From: an uncultured Collinsella sp.
GTDB taxonomy: Bacteria; Actinomycetota; Coriobacteriia; Coriobacteriales; Coriobacteriaceae
Reading direction: 5' to 3'
Assembly: GCA_902496275.1 (NCBI GenBank)
Contig: CABVAC010000008.1
Location: forward strand, 1-64,000
DNA: 64,000 nucleotides
The translations under genes and the position numbers were made by a program. Shown here in pieces: positions 15,868 to 25,150 of this stretch. Position 1 is the first letter of the stretch. Each line of letters opens with the position of its first letter. The notes under the pieces are model-generated. The model ran no database searches. It worked only from the letters and a program-made list of their open reading frames with translations, and was not told the DNA's origin.

Positions 15868-16769
15868 TCTCGCTTGTCGTTGCTGCCGTCTTGCTGCTGA
15901 TTCATGCGCTGGTTTGCCTGGTGCTGTGGACGCTCATGAAGTTGGGCCTGCTGCCGGTGCGCGGGCACATGCTGCCTGTGATAGTGCTGGTGCCGCTGTG
16001 GGGCCCGTTGCTGGTGGTTCTGCTATCGGTCTGCAGCGCGGTGTTTGGCGAGGGACTGAATGAGTCTGCGCTGGAGTCGCTGCGCTTCAACGACGACCTG
16101 CATCGCAGCATCTTAGTGCACGAACGTGATGCCGATGCAGGCGTGATCCCGCTCGAGGAGGCGCTCATCGTCAACGACCCGGCAGACCGGCGCCGCCTAA
16201 TGCTCTCCATGCTCACCGAGGAGCCCGACGCGTACCTGGCGCAGCTGCAGGCGGCTAAGCTTAACGACGACGTTGAGGTGGCTCACTATGCCGCGACGGC
16301 GGTGGCGCAGATCTCCAAGGAGTCCGACCTTAAACTGCAGCAGCTGGAGCGTGCCTTTAAGACGGACCCGAGCGCGCAAAACCTCAACGAATACTGCGAT
16401 TTTCTTGGTGAATACTTGGGCTCGGGCTTGGCTGAGGGGCGCGTGGCTCAGATTCAACGCCAACAGTACGCGCGCTTGCTTGCGCGTCGCTGCGAGCGCG
16501 AGGACACCCTTGAGCTTCGCATTCGATACGCGACGGCGCTGGCCGATGTCGGACAGATCGACGAGGCGCAGGCCGTGACCGACCAGCTGGTGCTCGACGT
16601 GCCCGAGGAGCAGGAGGTTTGGATGCTTTGCCTGCGCCTGGCGGTGATGCGCCGCGACGGTGACGAGGTCCACCGCGTGATCGATGCGATTGACAAACAG
16701 CATGTATACTTGAGCGCCGCCAACCGCGAGGAACTGGCGTTTTGGCGCAACGGAGAGGAGGCCCGATGA
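15864..16769 (+). CDS. pelE: PelE-like membrane protein with TPR-like repeats
   Basis: 301 aa. Two N-terminal membrane helices (about 2-27 and 33-57) are followed by a cytoplasmic helical region in TPR style (for example TALADVGQIDEAQAVTDQL near 215-235). PelE pairs with PelD in the inner membrane and supports assembly of the synthase complex. Start is the TTG overlapping the pelD stop, with GAGGGGGGTG just upstream. The stop overlaps the pelA ATG. Assignment rests on position, topology and helical repeats more than on sequence motifs. Confidence 0.75.
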   Translation: MISLVVAAVLLLIHALVCLVLWTLMKLGLLPVRGHMLPVIVLVPLWGPLLVVLLSVCSAVFGEGLNESALESLRFNDDLHRSILVHERDADAGVIPLEEALIVNDPADRRRLMLSMLTEEPDAYLAQLQAAKLNDDVEVAHYAATAVAQISKESDLKLQQLERAFKTDPSAQNLNEYCDFLGEYLGSGLAEGRVAQIQRQQYARLLARRCEREDTLELRIRYATALADVGQIDEAQAVTDQLVLDVPEEQEVWMLCLRLAVMRRDGDEVHRVIDAIDKQHVYLSAANREELAFWRNGEEAR

Positions 16770-18646
16770 GCGTGGTGCAGCATATCCGCGACCGTGCGGG
16801 CCATTTTCGCTGGATGGGGCTGCTTGTGGTGTGGGCGGTCTTTATTGCCATGGCGGCCGTGCTGCTGGTGGAGCGCGCCGGCGTGCAGTACAGTGCGGGC
16901 CAGCATAAGCTGGGGATGCTTGCCGCCAACGATGCGGTGCCGGCTTCCTCCGCAATATTTGGCCAAAAGCCCACGTGCCTGGTCATTACCGATTCCGACC
17001 AAGCTGGCGTCGAGGACGTAAAGGAGCAGTTTGACCAGATCCTGCTCGACATGAAGATCGCGCACCGCGACGTGGACCTTGCCCTGGACGGCGTGGATGC
17101 CATTCCCTCGCTGACCTCCTTCGATCGCGTGATTTTGCTCATGCCGTCGCTCGATGGGCTCGGTACGCACCTGAGTGACATTATGAGTTGGGTGAGTGCC
17201 GGTGGTTCGCTTATGCTCGCCATGCCTCCGGATAACTCGAGCTATCTGCAAGTAATTGCCCCCAAGCTTGGCATTGAATCGGCCGGATATGACTATGTAA
17301 AAGCCGAAAGCATTGTGCCGAGCGAGGACTTTATGCTGGGCGGGGGAGAGCGCTACGAGCTCTCGGACCCCTTCGATTCGTCGCTTTCGGTTTCGCTGCG
17401 CGAGACGGCTCGTGTGTGGGCTAAGACCGGCGATGCGGGCGCCCCGCTCATTTGGTCGAATGACTGCGGTAGCGGGCGCACCGTGGTATGCAATATCGGT
17501 ATCTATGACAAGGTTATGCGCGGTTTTTACGCCGCGGCGATCAGCCTGCTGGGCGATGCCACGGCCTATCCGGTCATCAACAGTGCCGTTTTCTACCTAG
17601 ACGACTTTCCCAGCCCCGTGCCCTCGGGCGATGGCACCTACATCAAGCGCGACTACGGGCTTTCCATTGCCGATTTTTACACCAAGGTTTGGTGGCCCGA
17701 TCTGCAAAAGCTCGCGCAAAAATATGGCATTCGCTTTACCGGCGTGATGATCGAAAACTACGAGGACGCGGTCAACCAGACCGAGCCCGCGCGCCAGGCC
17801 GATACCACGCAGTTCCGCTACTTTGGCGGCATGCTGCTGCAGATGGGCGGAGAGCTGGGCTTTCACGGCTACAACCATCAGCCTCTGGCGCTCTGGGATA
17901 CCGACTATGGCAAGCTGTACGACTACAAGACGTGGAAGAACGAGGAAACGCTCGTCGCGTCGCTCAACGAGCTCATCGCCTTTCAGGACGAGGTGCTGCC
18001 CAACGCGCACGGCTCGGTCTATGTGCCACCGTCGAATATCCTTTCGGCCCGTGCGCGCAAGCTTATTGGCACCGACGTTCCGCGCATTAAGACCATCGCC
18101 AGTACGTATTTTGAGGATGGCACCGTCTTGCCCTATGTGCAGGAGTTTGGCGTGGCGAGCGATGGCATTGTGGAGCAGCCACGTATTGTCTCGGGCGGCA
18201 TGGTCAACGATTCCTATATGCGTCTGGCAGCCGTGTCCGAGCTCAACATGCACTACGTGAGTACGCACTTTATGCACCCGGATGATCTGCTCGATCCCGA
18301 TCGCGGCGCCAAGGAGGGCTGGGAGGTCTACAAGGGCGGTCTGACCAACTACCTGGAGTGGCTTACCAAGTCTGCGCCCGACCTGCGGCGCCAGACCGGT
18401 TCGGAATGCTCGGGCGCCATCCAGCGCTTTTCGTCCGTGACGGTGAGCGTGGATACAAGTGCGGATGCCTGGACGCTCAGCCTGGGCAATTTCCACGACG
18501 AGGCGTGGCTCGTGTTCCGCGCCAACAACGGTGAGCCCGGTGCAGTCACGGGTGGCGAGATTACGCATCTGACGGGCGACCTGTACCTGGTCAAAGCCAC
18601 GGACAAGACGGTGACCATTGCACGCAAGGAGGGTGGCGACAAATGA
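16766..18646 (+). CDS. pelA: PelA-like polysaccharide deacetylase (DUF2194)
   Basis: 626 aa from the ATG at 16766, which overlaps the pelE stop and has GGAGAGGAGG upstream; the TTG at 16742 is less likely. One N-terminal membrane anchor (about 14-36), then a Rossmann-like domain (55-260), then a NodB-type deacetylase core. Catalytic landmarks are the Asp pair D279/D280 in FYLDDFPSP and HGYNH (H367, H371), the HxxxH metal site. The C-terminal ~100 residues are beta-rich. PelA of Pseudomonas also carries a glycoside hydrolase domain, absent here as in other Gram-positive clusters. The role is removal of acetyl groups from the extruded polymer outside the membrane. Confidence 0.85.
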   Translation: MSVVQHIRDRAGHFRWMGLLVVWAVFIAMAAVLLVERAGVQYSAGQHKLGMLAANDAVPASSAIFGQKPTCLVITDSDQAGVEDVKEQFDQILLDMKIAHRDVDLALDGVDAIPSLTSFDRVILLMPSLDGLGTHLSDIMSWVSAGGSLMLAMPPDNSSYLQVIAPKLGIESAGYDYVKAESIVPSEDFMLGGGERYELSDPFDSSLSVSLRETARVWAKTGDAGAPLIWSNDCGSGRTVVCNIGIYDKVMRGFYAAAISLLGDATAYPVINSAVFYLDDFPSPVPSGDGTYIKRDYGLSIADFYTKVWWPDLQKLAQKYGIRFTGVMIENYEDAVNQTEPARQADTTQFRYFGGMLLQMGGELGFHGYNHQPLALWDTDYGKLYDYKTWKNEETLVASLNELIAFQDEVLPNAHGSVYVPPSNILSARARKLIGTDVPRIKTIASTYFEDGTVLPYVQEFGVASDGIVEQPRIVSGGMVNDSYMRLAAVSELNMHYVSTHFMHPDDLLDPDRGAKEGWEVYKGGLTNYLEWLTKSAPDLRRQTGSECSGAIQRFSSVTVSVDTSADAWTLSLGNFHDEAWLVFRANNGEPGAVTGGEITHLTGDLYLVKATDKTVTIARKEGGDK

Positions 18647-20070
18647 GAATCTGCTTGGTACTCGAGGGTTGCTACCCCTATGTGCACGGCGGCGTGTCCA
18701 CCTGGATGCACGGCTACATACAGGCCATGCCCGAGCACGAGTTTGTGCTGTGGGTGATTGGCGCGCATGCTGTCGACCGCGGCAAGTTTGTCTACGAGCT
18801 GCCCGGCAACGTGGTCGAGGTGCACGAGGTGTTTCTGGACGACGCCCTGCGCCTATCGGGCGAGCAAGAAGAGGCCGACTTTAACGCCCGCGAGCGCGAG
18901 GCGCTGCGCCGCCTGGTGTCGCTCTCCAATCCGGACTGGGACGTGCTATTCGATATCTTCCAGCGCCGTCGCGTGCATCCGCTCTCGTTTTTGCAGAGTC
19001 GCGCCTTTATGGATATCTTTCGCGACGTGTGCCTGGCCGAGTACCCATACACGCCCTTTGCCGATGCATTCCACACCATGCGCTCCATGCTGCTGCCCGT
19101 GCTCTACCTTCTGGGCAGCGAGGTGCCGGTGGCCGATGTGTACCACGCCATCTCGACCGGCTACGGTGGCCTGCTCGCCTGCCTGGGCTCAAGCGTTCAC
19201 CATGCGCCGGTGCTGCTGACCGAGCATGGCATCTATACTCGCGAACGCGAGGAAGAGATCATTCGCGCTGACTGGGTGGTGCCGTCGTTTAAGGACCGCT
19301 GGATCCGCTTTTTTTACCTGCTTTCGGAGGAGATCTACCGTCGCGCCTTCCGCGTGACCAGTTTGTTCCATAACGCCCGTAAGACGCAGATCGACATGGG
19401 CTGCGATGCGGACAAGTGCCTGGTCATCCCCAACGGCATCCAGTTCGATCGCTTTAAGGACATTCCCTTAAAGCCCGATGACGGCTGGGTGGACATTGGC
19501 GCGGTGGTGCGCCTGGCGCCCATCAAGGACGTCAAGACCATGATCTATGCCTTCTTTGAGCTGCACGAGCGCCTGCCCCGCGTGCGCCTGCACATCATGG
19601 GTGGCGTGGATGACGAGGAGTACGGCGCCGAGTGTCACGCGCTGGTCGATACCCTGGGCGTGCGCGACTTGATCTTTACCGGCCGCGTCAACGTGGTTGA
19701 GTACATGGAAAAGCTTGACTTTACCATTTTGACGAGCATCTCCGAGGGCCAGCCGCTCAGCGTGCTGGAGTCGCTTGCAGCGCGCCGTCCCTGCGTGACG
19801 ACCGAGGTGGGCTGCTGCCGCGAGCTGCTCGAAGGCGCCCCGGGCGACGACTTTGGCGTGGCGGGTTTTGTGACGCCGCCTATGTATCGCAAGGGCTTGG
19901 CTGATGCCATGGAGCGCATGTGCGTGAGCCGGGCCCGTCGTATTGAGATGGGGGAGCGTGGCCAGCGTCGCGTTGCCACGTACTTTTTGCACGAGCAGAT
20001 GCTCGCCAACTATCGCGCGCTGTACGACGAGACGGCGCAAGCGTTTGACCTGCCCAGAGAGGGGGAGTAG
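18643..20070 (+). CDS. pelF: PelF, GT4 glycosyltransferase of Pel polymerisation
   Basis: 475 aa, normal for PelF. The N-terminus (ICLVLEGCYPYVHGGVSTW) is the family signature. The C-terminal Rossmann domain has the GT4 EX7E motif in SISEGQPLSVLE (about residue 367). PelF is the soluble polymerase that uses UDP-activated N-acetylhexosamines and works with PelG and PelDE at the membrane. Its ATG overlaps the pelA stop (ATGA), and it stops 3 nt before pelG. Confidence 0.95.
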   Translation: MRICLVLEGCYPYVHGGVSTWMHGYIQAMPEHEFVLWVIGAHAVDRGKFVYELPGNVVEVHEVFLDDALRLSGEQEEADFNAREREALRRLVSLSNPDWDVLFDIFQRRRVHPLSFLQSRAFMDIFRDVCLAEYPYTPFADAFHTMRSMLLPVLYLLGSEVPVADVYHAISTGYGGLLACLGSSVHHAPVLLTEHGIYTREREEEIIRADWVVPSFKDRWIRFFYLLSEEIYRRAFRVTSLFHNARKTQIDMGCDADKCLVIPNGIQFDRFKDIPLKPDDGWVDIGAVVRLAPIKDVKTMIYAFFELHERLPRVRLHIMGGVDDEEYGAECHALVDTLGVRDLIFTGRVNVVEYMEKLDFTILTSISEGQPLSVLESLAARRPCVTTEVGCCRELLEGAPGDDFGVAGFVTPPMYRKGLADAMERMCVSRARRIEMGERGQRRVATYFLHEQMLANYRALYDETAQAFDLPREGE

Positions 20071-20073
20071 CCG

Positions 20074-21618
20074 GTGGCCGGAATCGGTTTTGAGCTCAAA
20101 CGCCTGTTTAGGCGCAAGGGTCTGTTTGCCACGATGCGCGCCTATGGCTACGCTGGCATTGTGTGCACGGGCCCCATGCTGCTGGGCGTGCTGCTCCAGG
20201 TGGGTATCTTGGTGCTGTGCGGTCTGTGGGGTGTGGGCCGCGCCAACCAGGATCTGCTGGTGTGCATGGTGACCTATACGCTGCTGGCATCGCTCACGCT
20301 CACAAGCTTTTTCTCCATGCCGGTCACGCGCTTTTTGGCCGACATGCTCTTTGCCGAGCGCGAGGATGAGATCCTGCCTTCGTTTTGGGGGTCTAATGCC
20401 ATCATGCTCGTTGCGGGCACGGTGCTCTACGGCGTCTTTTTGCTGTTCTCGGGCGCCACGCTGCTGCAGGGGCTGCTGTGCCTGTGGCTGTTCAACATTA
20501 TGATCGTCAACTGGAATGGCATGAGCTACCTCACGGCCATCAAAGATTACCGCGGTATCCTGTGCAGCTTTGCGGCTGCCATTGGTGTGGCGTGCCTGTG
20601 CGCCCTGGCCGCGCTGGCACTGGGGCTGCCGCCGGTCGAGGGCCTGTTGGCGTCAATCGCCCTAGGCTACGGCGTCATGCTCGCCTGGGATGTGGTACTG
20701 CTGTACCGGTATTTTCCGCAGAACGACCGCAGCCCCTGGCTCTTTTTGCGCTGGCTCGATCAGTTTATGCCGCTGGCGCTCACGGGCCTGTTTACCAACC
20801 TGGGGCTCTTTGCGCACCTGGTGATTATTTGGGCAGGGCCCATTGGCGTGTGGGTCAAAGGCCTGTTTTACGGCGCGCCCTATCATGATGTGCCGGCGTT
20901 GCTTGCGTTTTTGACCATTCTGGTCACGACCGTCAACTTTGTGGTGTCGGTCGAGGTCAATTTCTATCCGCGCTACCGTGACTACTACAGCCTGTTTAAC
21001 GACGGCGGCGTGGTGGGCGATATTGTGGTGGCCGAGGAGGAGATGCTCTCCACGCTCAACAGCGAACTGCGCTTTTGCGCGCTCAAGCAGCTGTTTGTGA
21101 CCGCGGCGGTCATCTCGCTCGAGACCACAGTGCTCTCGGCCCTGCCGCTGGGCTTTAACAATCTTATGCACGGGTATTTTCGCACGTTATGCGTAGGCTA
21201 CGGCCTGTATGCCGTGGGCAACACGATCCTGCTTATCTTGCTGTACTTTACCGACTACAAGGGAGCCGTTCTGGCCTCGGGCCTGTTTGCCGGTGTGGCA
21301 GGGCTGGCGACCGCCGTGTCGTTGCTTTTGCCGCAGCAGTTTTACGGCTTTGGCTTTTTGTTGGGTGCGGTGGTGTTTTTTATCGTGGCGCTGCTGCGGC
21401 TCGATACCTATACCGCCAACTTACCGTATCGTATCCTGAGTCAGCAGCCCATTGTGGCGACCGACAAAACGGGTCGTTTTACACAGCTGGGCCGCTTGCT
21501 CGACCGTGCCGAGCAGCGCTATGAGGAGTGCCGCTGCAAGGGCGTGCCGCACGGCGCGTTTCAGCGCGCAGTAGTTCGCGTGTATCGCAACCATTGGGGA
21601 GGTTCTGATGATCGATAA
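20074..21618 (+). CDS. pelG: PelG, polysaccharide-transporting membrane protein
   Basis: 514 aa with about 12 hydrophobic segments spread over the whole length. The N-terminus AGIGFELKRLF is the PelG signature. The family belongs to the polysaccharide transporter group and forms the channel through which PelF's product crosses the membrane. GTG start preceded by GAGAGGGGG. It overlaps the CotH gene by 11 nt. Confidence 0.93.
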   Translation: MAGIGFELKRLFRRKGLFATMRAYGYAGIVCTGPMLLGVLLQVGILVLCGLWGVGRANQDLLVCMVTYTLLASLTLTSFFSMPVTRFLADMLFAEREDEILPSFWGSNAIMLVAGTVLYGVFLLFSGATLLQGLLCLWLFNIMIVNWNGMSYLTAIKDYRGILCSFAAAIGVACLCALAALALGLPPVEGLLASIALGYGVMLAWDVVLLYRYFPQNDRSPWLFLRWLDQFMPLALTGLFTNLGLFAHLVIIWAGPIGVWVKGLFYGAPYHDVPALLAFLTILVTTVNFVVSVEVNFYPRYRDYYSLFNDGGVVGDIVVAEEEMLSTLNSELRFCALKQLFVTAAVISLETTVLSALPLGFNNLMHGYFRTLCVGYGLYAVGNTILLILLYFTDYKGAVLASGLFAGVAGLATAVSLLLPQQFYGFGFLLGAVVFFIVALLRLDTYTANLPYRILSQQPIVATDKTGRFTQLGRLLDRAEQRYEECRCKGVPHGAFQRAVVRVYRNHWGGSDDR

Positions 21619-23377
21619 GTTGATGTCTCGCCGCTGTCTGATCGAGGCGGCTGCCGGCGCGCTGCTGCTTTCGGGCTGCTCATCTCAGGACGAATCCTCG
21701 ACAAATAAGGTAAAAAAGCAGGACAAGATTAAAAAGGCCGAGGCCTCCGACCAGTCCAAGCATCTGCGCGATAAGGACGAGCTGTACGAGGTCTATGATG
21801 ACTCGGGCATTGTGACCATGTATCTGACGGTCTCTCGCGGCAACAGCTCCGAGAACACGGACCATAGCTGGGCCGAGATCAACACGTACTCGGTGTATGA
21901 CTATGCCGACATGGGCGTGACGCGCTATCAGGTTATGGGCCTGCTGCAGGCGGGCGACGAAGACGGCCCGGTGGCCGGCGAGGTTGGCTATGGCGAGGAA
22001 GCGCCCAATGCCACCGTGCAGGTGCGCGGCCAGACATCGAGCTCCTACACGCAAAAGAATTACAAGGTGGAGCTCAAAAAGGGCAAGGGCACCTGGCGCC
22101 AACAGCGCGCGATTGCGCTCAACAAGCACATGGGCGAGGGTATGCGTTTTCGCAACAAGATGGCCTACGACCTTATCCGCGGGATTCCCCAGATGATGGG
22201 CCTGCGTACGCAGTTTGTGCATCTGTGGGTGTGCGACCAGACCGAAAAGTCCAACGATACCTTTGAGGACTACGGCCTGTTTACGCAGGTGGAGCAGCTC
22301 AACAAGACGGCGCTTAAGGCACATGGCCTGGATAAGAGCGGGTACCTGTACAAGGTGAACAGCTTTGATTTCCATCGCTACGAGGACACCATTAAGCTTG
22401 CCGACGATCCCGACTACAACCAGGCAAACTTCGAGGGCATGCTCGAGATTAAGGGCGATTCGGACCACACCAAGCTCATCGAGATGCTCGATGCGCTCAA
22501 CGACGAATCGCAAAAGATCGATAACGTGCTCGACACCTACTTTGATACCGAGAATCTGGTCTATTGGCTGGCGTTTCAGATCCTGACGGGCAACTGCGAT
22601 ACGCAGAACCGTAACTGCTATCTGTACAGCCCGCTTAACTCCAAGGTCTGGTATATCCTGGATTGGGATAACGACGGCATGCTGCGTAAGCTGGAGCTTT
22701 CTCTTACCGGGTTCTCGGACTATGCGAGCTGGGAGCGCGGCGTAAGCAACTACTGGGGCAACGTGCTATTCAATCGTGCGCTGCGCAGTAAGGCGTTTCG
22801 CAGTGAGCTCGACCGCGCCGTAAAGGACCTGCGCTCGTATATGACCGAGGCGCGCCTGGCCAAGATGATCAAACATTATCGCGAGGTTACCGAATCGCTG
22901 GTCTTTGCTTCGCCCGATACCGACAATCTGCCTGTCACCAAGGACCAATACGAGCAGATCGCCGCGGCGATTCCCTCCGAGATCGAGGAGAACTATAAGA
23001 GCTACTGCGAGAGCTATAAAAAGCCCATGCCGTTCTACATTGGCGTGCCGCAGATCGATAACGGTAAGCTGCGTATGAACTGGGATGCGTCCTACGACTT
23101 TAAAGCGCGTGACATTCGCTATACCGTGGAGCTGGCGCGCGACTATGCCATAAGCGACGTGCTTTTTAAGGCCGAGGACGTGCTACTTCCCGAGGTGACC
23201 TGTGATGCGCCCGATGCCGGCCAGTATTTTGTGCGCGTGCGCGCCACCAACTCCGACGGCTATACGCAAGATGCGTTTGACTACTATGTGACCGACGACG
23301 GCAAGCACTACGGCATGAAGTGTTTTTACGTGCAGGACGGCGGTAAGGTCGTGGAGGATACGTATGAGGAGGGCTAG
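21608..23377 (+). CDS. CotH-family lipoprotein of the pel cluster
   Basis: 589 aa. Signal peptide with lipobox LLSGC near residue 25; the preceding SRRCLIE loosely resembles a twin-arginine signal. The CotH kinase-like core (about 125-420) contains NRNCYLY and the acidic DWDND motif (about 355), matching the ATP/metal-binding end of the family. The C-terminal ~120 residues look like a fibronectin-type beta domain. CotH proteins are surface protein kinases in spores and fungi, and CotH genes accompany many exopolysaccharide clusters with VTC and DUF4956 genes, where their substrate is unknown. ATG 21608 overlaps the pelG stop; ATG 21623 is an alternative start. Confidence 0.85.
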   Translation: MIDKLMSRRCLIEAAAGALLLSGCSSQDESSTNKVKKQDKIKKAEASDQSKHLRDKDELYEVYDDSGIVTMYLTVSRGNSSENTDHSWAEINTYSVYDYADMGVTRYQVMGLLQAGDEDGPVAGEVGYGEEAPNATVQVRGQTSSSYTQKNYKVELKKGKGTWRQQRAIALNKHMGEGMRFRNKMAYDLIRGIPQMMGLRTQFVHLWVCDQTEKSNDTFEDYGLFTQVEQLNKTALKAHGLDKSGYLYKVNSFDFHRYEDTIKLADDPDYNQANFEGMLEIKGDSDHTKLIEMLDALNDESQKIDNVLDTYFDTENLVYWLAFQILTGNCDTQNRNCYLYSPLNSKVWYILDWDNDGMLRKLELSLTGFSDYASWERGVSNYWGNVLFNRALRSKAFRSELDRAVKDLRSYMTEARLAKMIKHYREVTESLVFASPDTDNLPVTKDQYEQIAAAIPSEIEENYKSYCESYKKPMPFYIGVPQIDNGKLRMNWDASYDFKARDIRYTVELARDYAISDVLFKAEDVLLPEVTCDAPDAGQYFVRVRATNSDGYTQDAFDYYVTDDGKHYGMKCFYVQDGGKVVEDTYEEG

Positions 23378-24155
23378 CGCGCTGCTTGAGCGCTTGGCAG
23401 CTCCGCCTGTGCGTGCCACGCAGGAGCGTTACCGCCACGAGCTCAAATATCTCATTAACGAGGGCGAGCACGCCGCGCTTGCCTGTCGCATGGCGCCTGT
23501 GTTTAAGCTGGACAAGCATGCGCAGGCGGGCGGTTATACCATTCGCAGCCTGTACTTTGACGACTACTGCAACTCGGCCTACGAGGAAAAAGACGCCGGT
23601 ATTCTCATGCGCAAAAAGTATCGCGTGCGCATCTATAACGGCAGCGACAAGGTGATTAAGCTCGAGCGCAAAAAGAAGTACGGCAGCTGGATCTACAAGG
23701 AGGACGCGCCGCTCACGCGTGACGAGTTCGAGCAGATTCTGGCTGGCGACTACGACTTTTTGCTGAGGAGCCCCTATCCGCTCTGTCGCGAGTTCTACAT
23801 CGAGTGCATCTGTAATATGATGCGCCCGCGGACCATCGTGGACTACGAGCGCGAGCCGTGGGTGATGGACGAGGGCACCGTGCGCATTACCTTTGATAGC
23901 AACGTGCGTGCGGCGGTGGGGAGCTTTGACATCTTTGACGCGACGTTGCCCGCGTTGCCCGTGCTGGAGCCCGGCAAGCTGGTGATGGAGGTCAAGTTTA
24001 CCGAGTTTTGCCCGCAGCTGGTGCGCGATATGGTGCCGCCGGGTGCGGCCGAACTCACGGCGGTCTCTAAGTACTGCCTGTGTTATGACAAGACCGCCTA
24101 CCTGCGCGGTTTTAACTACTGGGAATCGGATTTTGGGAACCGAGGGGATATTTAG
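23364..24155 (+). CDS. VTC-domain polyphosphate polymerase-like protein
   Basis: 263 aa. The tunnel-fold motifs are present: RYRHELKYL (about 21-29), IRSLYFDD, RKKYRVRIYN (about 83-92) and IKLERKKK (about 98-105), with the basic and acidic residues that line the triphosphate tunnel of Vtc4. VTC domains make polyphosphate from ATP; bacterial copies beside DUF4956 and CotH genes are common but their product is not settled. There is no membrane segment, unlike the next gene product. The start overlaps the CotH stop by 14 nt. Confidence 0.88.
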   Translation: MRRASALLERLAAPPVRATQERYRHELKYLINEGEHAALACRMAPVFKLDKHAQAGGYTIRSLYFDDYCNSAYEEKDAGILMRKKYRVRIYNGSDKVIKLERKKKYGSWIYKEDAPLTRDEFEQILAGDYDFLLRSPYPLCREFYIECICNMMRPRTIVDYEREPWVMDEGTVRITFDSNVRAAVGSFDIFDATLPALPVLEPGKLVMEVKFTEFCPQLVRDMVPPGAAELTAVSKYCLCYDKTAYLRGFNYWESDFGNRGDI

Positions 24156-24158
24156 ACC

Positions 24159-24824
24159 ATGAGCACCAGGGACTTTTTTAAGAACTCCGTCTTGGAGGCG
24201 TTTGGCCAGGTCGACCCTGCCAAGATCGGCCTTTCGCTGCTCGTGGCGCTCGCCATGGGCATCCTGATCTACTACGTGTACAAGCGCTTTTTTACTGGCG
24301 TGGTCTATTCGCGCAGTTTTGCCGTGACGCTCGTGGGCATGTGCGTGCTCACCTGCATGGTCACGCTCGCGATCTCGACAAACGTGGTCATCTCGCTTGG
24401 TATGGTCGGTGCTCTGTCTATCGTCCGCTACCGTACGGCGGTCAAGGACCCGCTCGACCTGCTGTATCTGTTTTGGTCCATTACCACGGGCATTACGGCG
24501 GGAGCCGGTATGTATGCGCTCGTGGGGCTCACGGCGGTGGTGATCGTGGTGATGATTGCCGGCTTTGCGAGCCATCAGGACAAGGCGCGCGTGTACATGA
24601 TGGTCATTCACTACACGGGGCAGACCACCGGCGATGATATCGTGCGTGCATTTGGGCGCACCAAGTTCACCGTCAAATCCAAGACGATGCGCGGTGACAA
24701 GGTCGAAATGGCCGTCGAGGTGTTCTCGGACGGTGTGGATATGCCCTATGCCGACGCCATCCGCGCGCTCGACGGCGTGGAGGACCTGACGCTCATCCAG
24801 TACAACGGCGAATATCACGGCTAA
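24159..24824 (+). CDS. DUF4956 integral membrane protein
   Basis: 221 aa. Four hydrophobic segments in the first 150 residues (about 20-42, 49-72, 76-95, 108-148), including the conserved core MVGALSIVRYRTAVKDPLDL, then a cytoplasmic ferredoxin-like tail of about 70 residues. DUF4956 proteins are regularly encoded next to VTC and CotH genes, and a role as the membrane partner of the VTC protein is inferred. It begins 3 nt after the VTC stop and ends the cluster. Confidence 0.88.
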   Translation: MSTRDFFKNSVLEAFGQVDPAKIGLSLLVALAMGILIYYVYKRFFTGVVYSRSFAVTLVGMCVLTCMVTLAISTNVVISLGMVGALSIVRYRTAVKDPLDLLYLFWSITTGITAGAGMYALVGLTAVVIVVMIAGFASHQDKARVYMMVIHYTGQTTGDDIVRAFGRTKFTVKSKTMRGDKVEMAVEVFSDGVDMPYADAIRALDGVEDLTLIQYNGEYHG

Positions 24825-24825
24825 C

Positions 24826-24948
24826 TATGTTCCGGCGTTTTAACAAACGCCGGACCGCTCGACGCTGCGCGGGCATCTGCCGGGCTCTTATGTTCCGGCG
24901 TTCTGCCGAACGCCGGACCGGTCGACGCTGCGCGGGCATCTGCCGGGC
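24826..24948 (+). repeat. two tandem 60-nt hairpin repeats
   Basis: 24826-24885 and 24889-24948 are near-identical units with a 63-nt period. Each opens with a 10-bp stem (TCCGGCGTT[T/C] ... [A/G]AACGCCGGA) around a 4-nt loop; the one changed stem base is compensated on the other arm. The shared 3' part is also strongly conserved. They sit directly after the last gene of the pel cluster and may slow or end transcription. The rest of the gap to 25150 contains another small inverted repeat (GCGTAC/GTACGC near 24975-24992) and no gene. Confidence 0.8.
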
Positions 24949-25150
24949 GATCTGCCGCTCAAACCGTCGCTCGCGTACATAAAGTACGCTTCGCTCCTCT
25001 TTCGCGGCACCTCGCCACGGCAGCTGCCCGCTCGCTGGCGCATGCTCGACCTGAGTGGTTGAAATGATCCGCTGAGACCTTTCCAGTCGAATATTTTTTG
25101 GGCGAGGGTTGGGTATCATGGTGAAAGCGATTTCAACGACAGGGGTGCTC

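Noticed and set aside
23166..24818. 550-residue minus-strand frame across the VTC and DUF4956 genes
   Set aside because: Overlaps three well-supported genes completely and is rich in His/Arg without any domain.
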